A stretch of DNA of 40,224 bases from HGM04593 sp045613945 (GTDB lineage: Bacteria; Bacteroidota; Bacteroidia; Bacteroidales; Bacteroidaceae). The stretch is from assembly GCA_045613945.1 (NCBI GenBank), contig JAZLBZ010000073.1, positions 1-40,224 of the forward strand, read 5' to 3'. The notes under the pieces are model-generated. The model made no database searches and had not been told where the DNA came from. It saw nothing but the letters and a program-made list of their open reading frames with translations. A program made the translations under genes and the position numbers. Of the stretch, positions 16,582 to 23,925 are shown in pieces; position 1 is the first letter of the stretch, and each line of letters opens with the position of its first letter.

Positions 16582-18366
16582 ATGGACAAGAAAATAATTC
16601 AGGAAAGACTTTTTGATTTTCGCACCTTTATGAGTGCTGATGGTCTTGGTGCTTATATCATTGTAAGCAGCGACCCTCATAGCAGTGAGTATGTTGCCGA
16701 TTGCTGGAAGGCACGTGAGTGGATATCGGGCTTCGACGGCTCGGCAGGAACGGTAGTGATAACAGAAGAGAAGGCTTGCTTGTGGACCGATTCGCGCTAC
16801 TGGCTTGCTGCCGAGAAAGCGCTTGAGGGAACAGGCTTTGAACTTATGAAGGATGGGGCGCCCGGCACTCCGTCAATCACCGAATGGCTTTGTGCTAACC
16901 TTGTTGAAGGTGCTTATGTGGGCGTGGACGATACAGTCTGCACTGTCTCGCAGGTAGAGGCGTGGGGAAATGAACTCGCTGCCGGCGGGCTCAGGCTTGT
17001 AACTGCGCCCAGTCCGCTGCTGAATATTTGGGTTCAGCGACCCGACCTGCCAATGGGCGCTGTGGAACTGTTGCCATTGGAGCGCTGTGGCGAGAGTTCA
17101 AGCAGCAAGATTACCCGTTTGCGCGAAATTCTTGCGGCACAGGGTGCTGACGGTGTGCTTATTACAATGCTCGATGAGATTGCGTGGCTTACCAACCTGC
17201 GCGGCTGCGACATAGAGTATAACCCGGTGTTTGTGGCCTATATGCTTGTTACTGCCAACGATGCAACACTGCTGATTGACAGCAGGAAAGTATCGCCGGC
17301 CATCAAGGAGTACCTTGCTGGTGAAGGCATTGGAATGGCCGAATACAATGAATGCTACGACGTATTCCAAAAGCATGAGGGTGTGTCAATAATGGTGCAG
17401 CCTGGCCGCTGTAACAGAAGCATCTTCGGTGACCTGAGCCTATTCTGTACTCCTGTATTTGGGGACTCTCCTGTAGCGCTGATGAAGGCTGTGAAGAATG
17501 ACGTGGAGATTGCTGGCTTCAGGAAGGCAATGCTCAGCGAGGGTATTGCAATGGTAAGGCTTTTGCGTTTCCTGAAACCTGCAGTAGAGCAGGGCGGCAT
17601 AACCGAACTTGACGTTGACTGCATGCTGACGAACTTGCGAAAGAAGGATGCCGACTTCCGGGGACTGAGTTTTGCTACAATAGCCGCTTATGGCTCAAAT
17701 GCAGCCATAGTACACTATGAACCCACTCCCGAGTCTGATACTGCACTTGCAGAGCGCGGTTTCCTGTTGCTCGACTGCGGAGGCCAGTATCTTGGCGGAA
17801 CAACTGACGTAACACGTACAATCCCGCTTGGCGAACTCACTGATGAGGAGCGCGAGGACTACACACGCGTACTAAAAGGACACATATCGCTTGCAATGGC
17901 AAAGTTCCCCAAAGGCACTTGTGGCACACAACTTGATGTGCTTGCCCGTCAGTGGCTGTGGCAGGCTGGCGAGAACTACCTGCATGGTACAGGTCATGGA
18001 GTTGGGCATTTCCTCAATGTCCACGAGGGTCCTCACCAGATTAGGATGAACAATGTGCCAACTCCTCTTCAGCCGGGCATGACTGTTACAAATGAACCCG
18101 GGCTCTACAAGGCCGGCCGTCATGGAATACGCATTGAGAATACAATGCTTGTAAAGCACTATTGCGAGAGCGAGTTCGGCACCTTCTACGCCCTTGAGCC
18201 GTTGACACTGTGCCCAATAGACACAACACCTGTGGTGCCCGAGATTCTCGGCACCGATGCAACAGCCTACCTCAACGCATATAATGCAATGGTGTGCAAG
18301 ACCTTGTCGCCTTATCTTAGCGATGAGGAGCGCAACTATCTTGAAGAGATTACCCGCCCGATATAA
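16582..18366 (+). CDS. Xaa-Pro aminopeptidase (M24B, aminopeptidase P family)
   Basis: A 594-aa three-domain aminopeptidase P that removes N-terminal residues preceding proline, similar in size to eukaryotic XPNPEP1. Two creatinase-like N-terminal domains (DFRTFMSADGLGAYIIVSSD onward, and EILAAQGADGVLITMLDEIA) precede the pita-bread domain. All five metal ligands are visible: LLDCGGQYLGGTTDVTRT (two Asp, about 397 and 408), GTGHGVGHFLNVHEGP (His about 475), TNEPGLY (Glu about 505) and IRIENTML (Glu about 519). It has no signal peptide, so it is cytosolic. It ends 2 bases before the next gene, the frameshifted GDPD-like gene, suggesting translational coupling. Confidence 0.95.
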   Translation: MDKKIIQERLFDFRTFMSADGLGAYIIVSSDPHSSEYVADCWKAREWISGFDGSAGTVVITEEKACLWTDSRYWLAAEKALEGTGFELMKDGAPGTPSITEWLCANLVEGAYVGVDDTVCTVSQVEAWGNELAAGGLRLVTAPSPLLNIWVQRPDLPMGAVELLPLERCGESSSSKITRLREILAAQGADGVLITMLDEIAWLTNLRGCDIEYNPVFVAYMLVTANDATLLIDSRKVSPAIKEYLAGEGIGMAEYNECYDVFQKHEGVSIMVQPGRCNRSIFGDLSLFCTPVFGDSPVALMKAVKNDVEIAGFRKAMLSEGIAMVRLLRFLKPAVEQGGITELDVDCMLTNLRKKDADFRGLSFATIAAYGSNAAIVHYEPTPESDTALAERGFLLLDCGGQYLGGTTDVTRTIPLGELTDEEREDYTRVLKGHISLAMAKFPKGTCGTQLDVLARQWLWQAGENYLHGTGHGVGHFLNVHEGPHQIRMNNVPTPLQPGMTVTNEPGLYKAGRHGIRIENTMLVKHYCESEFGTFYALEPLTLCPIDTTPVVPEILGTDATAYLNAYNAMVCKTLSPYLSDEERNYLEEITRPI

Positions 18367-18368
18367 TC

Positions 18369-19116
18369 ATGAAACTGATTTTGCAGTTGCTTATAATTTC
18401 CTTGCTTCTCTCCTGTTCCACACAGGAGCGGAGCGAGGATTTTTTACCTGAATATATTGCCCATGCGGGCGGTGCAATAGACAGTTGCATCTATACCAAT
18501 TCGCGTGAGGCAATGGAACAAGCATCTGCAAACGGTTTCCGTTTCCTTGAGTTCGACCTCCTTTTCACAAGTGATACCGTTCTCGTTGCTGCCCATTCAT
18601 GGAGCGAGTTCAATCAAATGACCGACAGTGCTCATCTGGGCGATAGTGCCCCGTCATTCAATGATTTCATTTTGCGAAAGATTATATGGCCGTTACACGC
18701 CATTGAGCGCAAGCGAGATCAATGCATTCTTTGAGCAGAACGACAGCCTGTTCCTTGTTACCGACAAGATATCGGACCCCGAAATACTGCAGGAGTATTT
18801 CCCCGGCCTGAAGAACAGGATGGTGGTGGAGGCATTCTCGTTCCAGCACTACTGCCGCTTGACAAGCGAGGGCTATTATCGTGTGCTCTATTCCTGTATG
18901 GCTCACGATTTGCTGCCTACGCTCCTGGGTTCCTCTGCGGCCGATATTGAATGGATTGCTCTCCACACAAGCGCCTTCGATAATCCCATCTTCAAACTCA
19001 TCAACTTTTTCAACGGGTTTGACTTTGCACTCTTTACAGTAAACGACATGGATAGTATCCCTGCAAAATATCGCGAGGATGTGAAGATGATATATACCGA
19101 TTTCTTGAAACCATAG
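18369..19116 (+). pseudogene. GDPD-like lipoprotein gene with a +1 frameshift
   Basis: The first part, from the ATG at 18369, has a lipobox (LLLSC, Cys 16) and glycerophosphodiester phosphodiesterase-like motifs: YIAHAGGAID, YTNSREAMEQA, FLEFDLLFTSDTVLVAAHSW. This frame stops at 18732-18734, but the homologous continuation lies in the next frame (RYTPLSASEINAFFEQ through VNDMDSIPAKY, stop at 19116). A single extra base near 18684 explains it: deleting one A in ATTATATGGC gives KIYGRYTPLSAS without a break. The total of 748 bases is one more than a multiple of three. It may be a recent pseudogene, a phase-variable state or a sequencing error; there is no long homopolymer at the site. The repaired protein would be about 248 aa. 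The catalytic His/Glu/Asp positions look kept. Confidence 0.8.
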
Positions 19117-19240
19117 GCTAAACTGAAAGCGGAAAGCGGAAAACTGAAAGCTCGTGCAAACGAGCGAAACGCAAAGTTTACTTTAGCGTTTCACTGCGAG
19201 TGCAGCCGAGGTTCAAGCACACGAAGTGTGGTTAAAGCGG
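19117..19240 (+). repeat. Dispersed hairpin repeat, copy B
   Basis: Directly follows the stop of the GDPD-like gene. It contains a purine tract of CTGAAAG/CGGAAAG units, the hairpin GCTCGT-GCAA-ACGAGC (19150-19165), the long stem GAAACGC (19166-19172) with GCGTTTC (19186-19192) enclosing AAAGTTTACTTTA, and the hairpin CACAC-GAA-GTGTG (19218-19230) followed by GTTAAAGCGGAA. Confidence 0.8.
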
Positions 19241-19293
19241 AAAACTGAACCAACGGTCGATGCAAGTCAAAGCCATCTCTTGGAATAATATCT

Positions 19294-19370
19294 GAGATAT
19301 CTCCCATACGGTCGATATGACATAAACGCCAAAAATTATCATTTTTGGTCAACTGATATATTATTACCTT
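19294..19370 (+). repeat. Second repeat module, copy B
   Basis: Palindrome GAGATATCTC at 19294-19303, then ACGGTCGATATGACATA and, after a variable stretch, GGTCAACTGATATATTATTAC. It matches the module at 3379-3455 block by block. Confidence 0.7.
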
Positions 19371-19424
19371 TAGTTTTCCAATTCTTCCATTATAATCGCC
19401 TGTTTGTTCAATATCGCGGTAATA

Positions 19425-19457
19425 TTTGCTTATGTGGTTGTAATTTGTGTAAATTTG
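19425..19457 (+). promoter_or_regulatory. Promoter of the AraC-family gene
   Basis: TTTG at 19425-19428 and TAAATTTG at 19450-19457 with a 21-base spacer; 24 bases before the ATG. Confidence 0.7.
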
Positions 19458-19481
19458 TTCCAAAATCAAAAGTGATACCAC

Positions 19482-20321
19482 ATGAAGTTTATAAATGATA
19501 TTACGCATGCCAGGTTGCTCACGCTCACAGGGCTCAAACCGTCGACAGAACCGTTGCGTTTCAGGAATCTTGTGCTTGTATTCTGCGACAAAGGAGAATT
19601 CTCATTTGAACTGAACTACACCTCGCACACACTCAAGGAGAACGGCTTTCTCATAATAACCCCGTTTGACATTCTCACGTTCGAGAAGTCGAGCGAGGAT
19701 TTCAGCAGCACAGTCCTTGTGTTGCCTTCCGAGACATTATCGCCAATACTCAAGGATATAAATCTCTTGAATTTCAAGTATATCAAGCAGACACCTGTTG
19801 TTTACTTGCAGAACGAGTATCTTGCCCTCTACAAGCATATACTCTCTACATTGTGGCATATAAAGGAACTTGTCGCCGAGGAGGAATTTGACAAGATTGC
19901 CAGCCTGCAGATATCTTCGCTCTCTGTGGTGCAACAGGACTACTACAACAAGTATATTGCCAAGAAAGATAATGGCTATGAGTACATACCGCGCAAGAAG
20001 GAACTTTTCCGCAACTTCATAAACCAACTTGTTGAGTCGCACCAAGTGTCGCGCGAGGTCCTTTTCTATGCCAACGAACTAGGCGTTAGCAGCGGCTATC
20101 TCAATGAGGTGTGCAACGAGGTGTCGGGGCATTCGGCAAAGGCGATAATAGACTCTGCTGTGACGGCAAAACTAAAGTACGAGCTCTCCTACACAGCAAA
20201 AAGCATTCAGGAACTATCGGACGAGTTCAATTTCCCAAGCCAGTCCTATTTTACACGCTATTACAAGCGAATGACAGGCCTAACCCCAAGCGAATACCGC
20301 AAGGAGAGAGCGATGAAATAA
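19482..20321 (+). CDS. AraC-family transcriptional regulator
   Basis: A 279-aa cytosolic regulator. The N-terminal ~160 residues form a cupin-like sensor (FRNLVLVFCDKGEFSFELNY, GFLIITPFDILTF). The C-terminal ~90 residues carry the double helix-turn-helix of AraC/XylS proteins: SREVLFYANELGVSSGYLNE for the first HTH, SIQELSDEFNFPSQSYFTRY for the second, then the family signature YKRMTGLTPSEYRKE. The effector is unknown. It has its own promoter, stands alone between a repeat block and an inverted repeat, and has no obvious divergent target. It could act on the neighbouring GDPD-like or radical SAM gene, but no operator was identified. Confidence 0.92.
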   Translation: MKFINDITHARLLTLTGLKPSTEPLRFRNLVLVFCDKGEFSFELNYTSHTLKENGFLIITPFDILTFEKSSEDFSSTVLVLPSETLSPILKDINLLNFKYIKQTPVVYLQNEYLALYKHILSTLWHIKELVAEEEFDKIASLQISSLSVVQQDYYNKYIAKKDNGYEYIPRKKELFRNFINQLVESHQVSREVLFYANELGVSSGYLNEVCNEVSGHSAKAIIDSAVTAKLKYELSYTAKSIQELSDEFNFPSQSYFTRYYKRMTGLTPSEYRKERAMK

Positions 20322-20398
20322 AATGGTGTGTTACGTGAAAATATCCCTCTTTAGGGGGGATTGGCATTGTCATTCTGAACGTAGTGAAGAATCTCAAA

Positions 20399-20577
20399 GC
20401 CCTCCATTGGATTTTTAACTTGGTTGAAATTACTTCCACTTGCTGCAAAATCTCAAACTAAGTTTGGATTTTGTTCACTTACGCGTAACTTTCCGCCGTT
20501 GGCGGGAAATTACCTTTGCAATGGAATACTCCGCGAACTTTACGTATACAATGGTAATATCAAATAAAACCGGCACC
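20399..20577 (+). repeat. Left copy of an inverted repeat flanking the radical SAM gene
   Basis: An outer arm at 20399-20416 (GCCCTCCATTGGATTTTT) and a main arm at 20489-20577 containing the small hairpin CCGCC-GTT-GGCGG, AATGGAATACTCCGCGAACT and ACAATGGTAATATCAAA. Both reappear in reverse orientation at 22098-22115 and 21999-22088. The left copy has about 60 extra bases between the arms. Just upstream (20369-20397) is a CATTCTGAACGTAGTGAAGA-type sequence. Confidence 0.8.
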
Positions 20578-20585
20578 GTTGAATT

Positions 20586-20633
20586 TGAAGTGAACCCCAA
20601 AAGTTTTTTGTCTAACTTTTGGGGTTCACTTCA
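20586..20633. repeat. 48-bp solo palindrome made of IS3-type ends
   Basis: Two perfectly complementary 20-bp arms (20586-20605 and 20614-20633) around TTTTGTCT. Each arm is TGAAGTGAACCCCAAAAGTT or its complement, which is the terminal sequence of the IS3-family element at 376-416. No transposase lies between. It reads as a MITE-like pair of IS ends or an excision/abortive remnant. It sits just upstream of the -33 region of the radical SAM gene. Confidence 0.8.
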
Positions 20634-20634
20634 C

Positions 20635-20663
20635 TTTTATACAGCATTTTCTTTGTATCTTCG
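20635..20663 (+). promoter_or_regulatory. Possible promoter of the radical SAM gene
   Basis: A TATCTTCG -7 element at 20656-20663 with a TTTTAT stretch upstream. The predicted transcript start would fall almost on the ATG at 20671, implying a leaderless or nearly leaderless message. Confidence 0.45.
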
Positions 20664-20670
20664 CGGTGTT

Positions 20671-21600
20671 ATGCGCGAGGATAATTTTTTATATAACGAG
20701 TTCGGCACCTATCTGCGTGCCATCTTTGGCTGCAAGGTGCAGAAGATAACCATTGATGCCGGTTTTACCTGTCCCAACCGCGACGGAAAGGTGGGGCGGG
20801 GTGGTTGCACGTTCTGCAATAACCAGACGTTCAACCCAGCCTATTGTCACCGTAACCGTTCGGTAATGGAGCAGATGCGCGAGGGTATCTCGTTCTTTGC
20901 GCATAAATATCCCGATATGAAATATCTTGCCTATTTTCAGGCATATACAAATACTTACGATTCGCTTAATGCTCTCAAACTGCGTTATAACGAGGCTTTA
21001 GCCGTTGATGGCTGTGTGGGCCTTGTAATTGGTACACGCCCGGACTGCATGCCCAATGAGTTACTTGAGTATCTTGCGGAACTGAGCAGGTCAGTATTTG
21101 TCCTTGTTGAGTATGGCATTGAGAGTACGAATGACAATACACTAAAGCGCATTAACCGAGGGCACGACTACGCTTGTGCCGTAGATGCAGTGCAGCGCAC
21201 TGCTGCTGCGGGTATTCCCGTTGGGGCGCATATTATTCTTGGTTTGCCGGGCGAGGGGCGTGAGGAACTGATGCGCCAGGCTGCAGAATTGTCGCGCTTG
21301 CCGCTTACGACACTCAAACTACACCAGTTGCAGGTGGTGAGAGGAACACGTATGGCCGAGGAGTATATTGAGAATCCTGCGGAGTTCCATCTTTTTGCAA
21401 TGGAGGATTACATTGAGACTGTGATTGATTATATTGAGCGCCTGAATCCAGGCCTGGTGCTTGAACGCTTTGCATCGCAGTCGCCAAAGGAACTGCTTAT
21501 TGCCCCCGATTGGGGTATAAAGAACCACGAATTGGTGGATAAGGTGAAGGCGCGTATGAGACAACGAGGGACATGGCAGGGGAGATTGTATAGTGAATGA
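20671..21600 (+). CDS. Radical SAM protein, YtqA/YhcC (TIGR01212) type
   Basis: About 309 aa from the ATG at 20671. The N-terminal segment FGTYLRAIFGCKVQKITIDA leads into the iron-sulfur cluster region FTCPNRDGKVGRGGCTFCNN, the cysteine pattern of the YtqA/YhcC subgroup of Elp3-like radical SAM proteins. Further family segments are KYLAYFQAYTNTYDS, GLVIGTRPDCMP, VEYGIESTNDNTLKRINRGH and GIPVGAHIILGLPGEG. The reaction of this subgroup is not settled. The frame is open upstream to 20440, but that part runs through an inverted repeat and the IS-end palindrome, so it is not coding. The gene is bracketed by long inverted repeats. Confidence 0.9.
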   Translation: MREDNFLYNEFGTYLRAIFGCKVQKITIDAGFTCPNRDGKVGRGGCTFCNNQTFNPAYCHRNRSVMEQMREGISFFAHKYPDMKYLAYFQAYTNTYDSLNALKLRYNEALAVDGCVGLVIGTRPDCMPNELLEYLAELSRSVFVLVEYGIESTNDNTLKRINRGHDYACAVDAVQRTAAAGIPVGAHIILGLPGEGREELMRQAAELSRLPLTTLKLHQLQVVRGTRMAEEYIENPAEFHLFAMEDYIETVIDYIERLNPGLVLERFASQSPKELLIAPDWGIKNHELVDKVKARMRQRGTWQGRLYSE

Positions 21601-21998
21601 CTAAAAAGCAAATTTGATATTCCAAACATGGCTCGTCTGCAAGCTTTGGAGAATTTTTACAAAACTCGCTTTCGCTCGTTGTGACATTCTACAGCAGTCC
21701 TCAACCTTAATTGTTTACTTATATTTTTCGTCAAGTCTTTCTCTCTTAACTTTTCGTCGCGCGAAAAGTTACAAAAGCGCCCGTCACCGGCAAAATCAGT
21801 CATGACAGCCTTTTGCTCAGGAGTCGCTATGCGACATCCTTCGGTTGGCTGTTATTTGCCATCAAATCCTTTCATTCTGTTTTTGGGTGGTGCGGAACTC
21901 CTTCAGTTAGCCACTCGCTTTGGTGAGCGTCTAACTAACAGTCAAACAGTCCTGCCACTTGTTCCAAAAACAGAATGGGATTTGTCTGTGATTTTGAT

Positions 21999-22115
21999 GG
22001 TGCCGGTTTTTCTTTGATATTACCATTGTACGCGTAAAGTTCGCGGAGTATTCCATTGCAAGGCAAATTCCCCGCCAACGGCGGAAAGGCACCGTTGAAA
22101 AATCCAATGGAGGGC
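21999..22115 (-). repeat. Right copy of the inverted repeat flanking the radical SAM gene
   Basis: Read on the minus strand, 22088-21999 matches 20489-20577 with a handful of differences, and 22115-22098 matches 20399-20416. The arms lie about 1.4 kb apart and face each other across the IS-end palindrome, the radical SAM gene and part of the palindrome block. Confidence 0.8.
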
Positions 22116-22388
22116 CGCCTGTTTTCAGGACATAGTGCGAGGATGTCTGAAGATTAGTGCGGGTATAACTTTTCTTTGTATAGCCGCACTAATCAAGTTC
22201 CGCAGCACCCTGAAAACAAGCGATAGCCTGGAGAGACGAGCAAGCGCCCGACCGAGGGCTCGCATTTAGCGGCGTGAGCAAAGGGCGCTTGTGAAGATTT
22301 TTCCCGTGTGCCTAGTTCTTTGGTACTTTCTGTCGCACAGAAAGTACATATAGCAAGACTACAGAAAGAATATAAGACAACTGATTAA

Positions 22389-22424
22389 GGGTAAAATCTA
22401 TTGCCTAAAATTTAAGATTTACCC
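22389..22424 (-). terminator. Likely terminator after miaA
   Basis: GGGTAAAATCT (22389-22399) pairs with AGATTTACCC (22415-22424) with one bulge, 12 bases past the miaA stop. The T-tract is weak. Confidence 0.5.
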
Positions 22425-22435
22425 ACACCTTTTTG

Positions 22436-23335
22436 CTACTGAACCCTTTTCTCTATATATTGGAGCATTTTTTCGATATCATCCGGGTGGAACCAGGTTA
22501 TTTCTTCGTCTTTCTGGTACCACGTTACTTGTTTGCGCGAGTAGATGCGCGTGTTTTGCTTGATTTTTTCAATGGCAAAGTCCAGTGTCCATTCACCGTC
22601 GAGATACTTGAATATCTCCTTGTAGCCCACAGTGTTAAGTGAGTTGTGGTGCTTGAGGTGCGCGAACTGCTTAACCTCCTCGACAAGTCCTTGCTCAATC
22701 ATCATATCAACGCGGCGGTTGATGCGTTCATACAGTTCCTCGCGGTCGCGGCGCAGTCCAATCTTTATGATGTTGAACGGGCGCTGCTTTTTTGTGCGGG
22801 TGCGGAATGAACTGTATTTCTTTCCTGTCATATAGCAAATCTCCAGTGCGTGCATCACACGCTTGGGATTCTTGATGTCGGCCTCGGCATAGTATTCGGG
22901 GTCGAGCAGGCGCAATTCTGCAGCAAGGCTCTCCAGCCCCTCGCGGTTGTACTTGTCGATGATGATGGCGCGTGTCTCCTCGTCAACGGTTGGGATGTCG
23001 TCAATACCGTAGCATACGGCATCTATGTACATCATTGAACCGCCCGAAAGCAGCATTACAGGGTGGTGGGGGAACTCCTTCTCAAGCAATTCCAGCACCT
23101 CGGCCTCGTAGCGTGCTGCGCTGTAGTAGTCGCCCGGAGCAAGTTGGCCTACAAAGTAGTGCTTGTGGCTGGCGAGTTCCTCTTTGGTGGGCATTGCTGT
23201 ACCTATCTCCATTCCGCTGTACATTTGGCGCGAGTCGGCCGAGATGATGGGGCAGTTGAAATGCCCTGCAATGGCAAAACTTGTGGCAGTTTTGCCTACA
23301 GCGGTGGGGCCTATGAGTACAACAAGGCTGTTCAT
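22436..23335 (-). CDS. miaA: tRNA dimethylallyltransferase
   Basis: Transfers a dimethylallyl group to A37 of tRNAs that read codons starting with U. It is 299 aa from the ATG at 23335. Visible motifs: P-loop VLIGPTAVGKT (about residue 5), the substrate-binding DSRQMYSGMEIGTAMPT, YDID-type segment YGIDDIPTV, RVMHALEICYMTGK, and the C-terminal TVGYKEIFKYLDGE and NTRIYSRKQVTWYQKD. The frame can be opened five codons upstream with a TTG, but the ATG is preferred. Last gene of the lpx-containing minus-strand unit; the stop of the upstream gene is 15 bases before the ATG. Confidence 0.95.
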   Translation of the reverse strand: MNSLVVLIGPTAVGKTATSFAIAGHFNCPIISADSRQMYSGMEIGTAMPTKEELASHKHYFVGQLAPGDYYSAARYEAEVLELLEKEFPHHPVMLLSGGSMMYIDAVCYGIDDIPTVDEETRAIIIDKYNREGLESLAAELRLLDPEYYAEADIKNPKRVMHALEICYMTGKKYSSFRTRTKKQRPFNIIKIGLRRDREELYERINRRVDMMIEQGLVEEVKQFAHLKHHNSLNTVGYKEIFKYLDGEWTLDFAIEKIKQNTRIYSRKQVTWYQKDEEITWFHPDDIEKMLQYIEKRVQ

Positions 23336-23350
23336 TCTCTGCGGTGGCAA

Positions 23351-23917
23351 TTAATAAAGGTCGTCGATTGAACTTATGTCGGCAATATCGCCAATGCCAT
23401 AGCCCTCGGGGTCAATGTCATCATCGTTATAACTGTCGTTGCCATAGAAGTCCTCGTTGAAGTCGTCCGATGCCTCGACAATAGGTGCCTTGCTCATTAG
23501 TTCGTCAAAGTTAAGCATCTGCGCCGGAGCGTCACCAACAGACTTGGTGCACACAGCCTGGTCAATGTCCTTGCCGAACTCAATCTTGCTTAGTTCCATG
23601 TAGAATACGCGGTCGCCAAGTGGGTCAAAGACATACATGAGTTTCTGCTTCTCCTCCTCAATGATGTCACCAATGACTGTCTCTGCCATAACGTAACTCT
23701 CATCCTCGGACATGCCACCCATATCCTCGAGTGTGATTTCCATCTCCTTTACCCAACGCTCGTTGCAGATGAAGAATGATGTCATCTGGTCATCGGCGTA
23801 GTTTACTGAATCGAGAATCGCCTTGTGGAGGTCAAAGAAAGTTGCGTCTGAGTCAATCTCAATATCTCTTCTGAAGTTGTCTACTTCGTCCGATAAAAGT
23901 CTGAATTTGTATACCAT
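23351..23917 (-). CDS. pRiA4b ORF-3-like (PF07929) protein
   Basis: A 188-aa acidic cytosolic protein. The first ~130 residues match the plasmid pRiA4b ORF-3-like fold: VYKFRLLSDEVDNFRRDIEI, ATFFDLHKAILDSVNYAD, HxF-equivalent TSFFICN, and LMYVFDPLGDRVFYMELSKI. The C-terminal ~55 residues are a low-complexity Asp/Glu/Asn-rich tail ending DISSIDDLY. The family was first seen on plasmids and near transposons, but this copy lies inside an operon between lpxA (9 bases upstream) and miaA. That suggests a resident function, as yet unknown. Confidence 0.8.
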   Translation of the reverse strand: MVYKFRLLSDEVDNFRRDIEIDSDATFFDLHKAILDSVNYADDQMTSFFICNERWVKEMEITLEDMGGMSEDESYVMAETVIGDIIEEEKQKLMYVFDPLGDRVFYMELSKIEFGKDIDQAVCTKSVGDAPAQMLNFDELMSKAPIVEASDDFNEDFYGNDSYNDDDIDPEGYGIGDIADISSIDDLY

Positions 23918-23925
23918 AGTTCTGT

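Larger units (their letters stand above)
21601..22435. other. Gene-free block of nested palindromes
   Basis: No convincing gene in 835 bases. Paired segments in order: AACTTTTCG/CGAAAAGTT (21748-21770). A ~220-base unit closed by CCGGCAAAATCA (21787-21798) with TGATTTTGATGGTGCCGG (21989-22006), containing ACAGCC/GGCTGT (21805-21852, with GTCGC-TAT-GCGAC inside) and CATTCTGTTTTTGG/CCAAAAACAGAATG (21873-21977, with AGTTAG/CTAACT inside). GTTTTCAGG/CCTGAAAAC (22121-22217) around GATTAGTGCGG/CCGCACTAATC. CAAGCGCCC/GGGCGCTTG (22241-22291). GTACTTTCTGT-CGC-ACAGAAAGTAC (22323-22347). Small ORFs here fall inside these palindromes and show no family motif. Confidence 0.75.

Noticed and set aside
20440..20670. 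N-terminal extension of the radical SAM protein
   Set aside because: The extension is encoded by an inverted repeat and the IS-end palindrome; homology starts at the ATG at 20671.
21614..22017. Two short plus-strand ORFs (63 and 71 codons)
   Set aside because: They run through nested palindromes and an inverted repeat, show no motif, and lack a good promoter or ribosome site.
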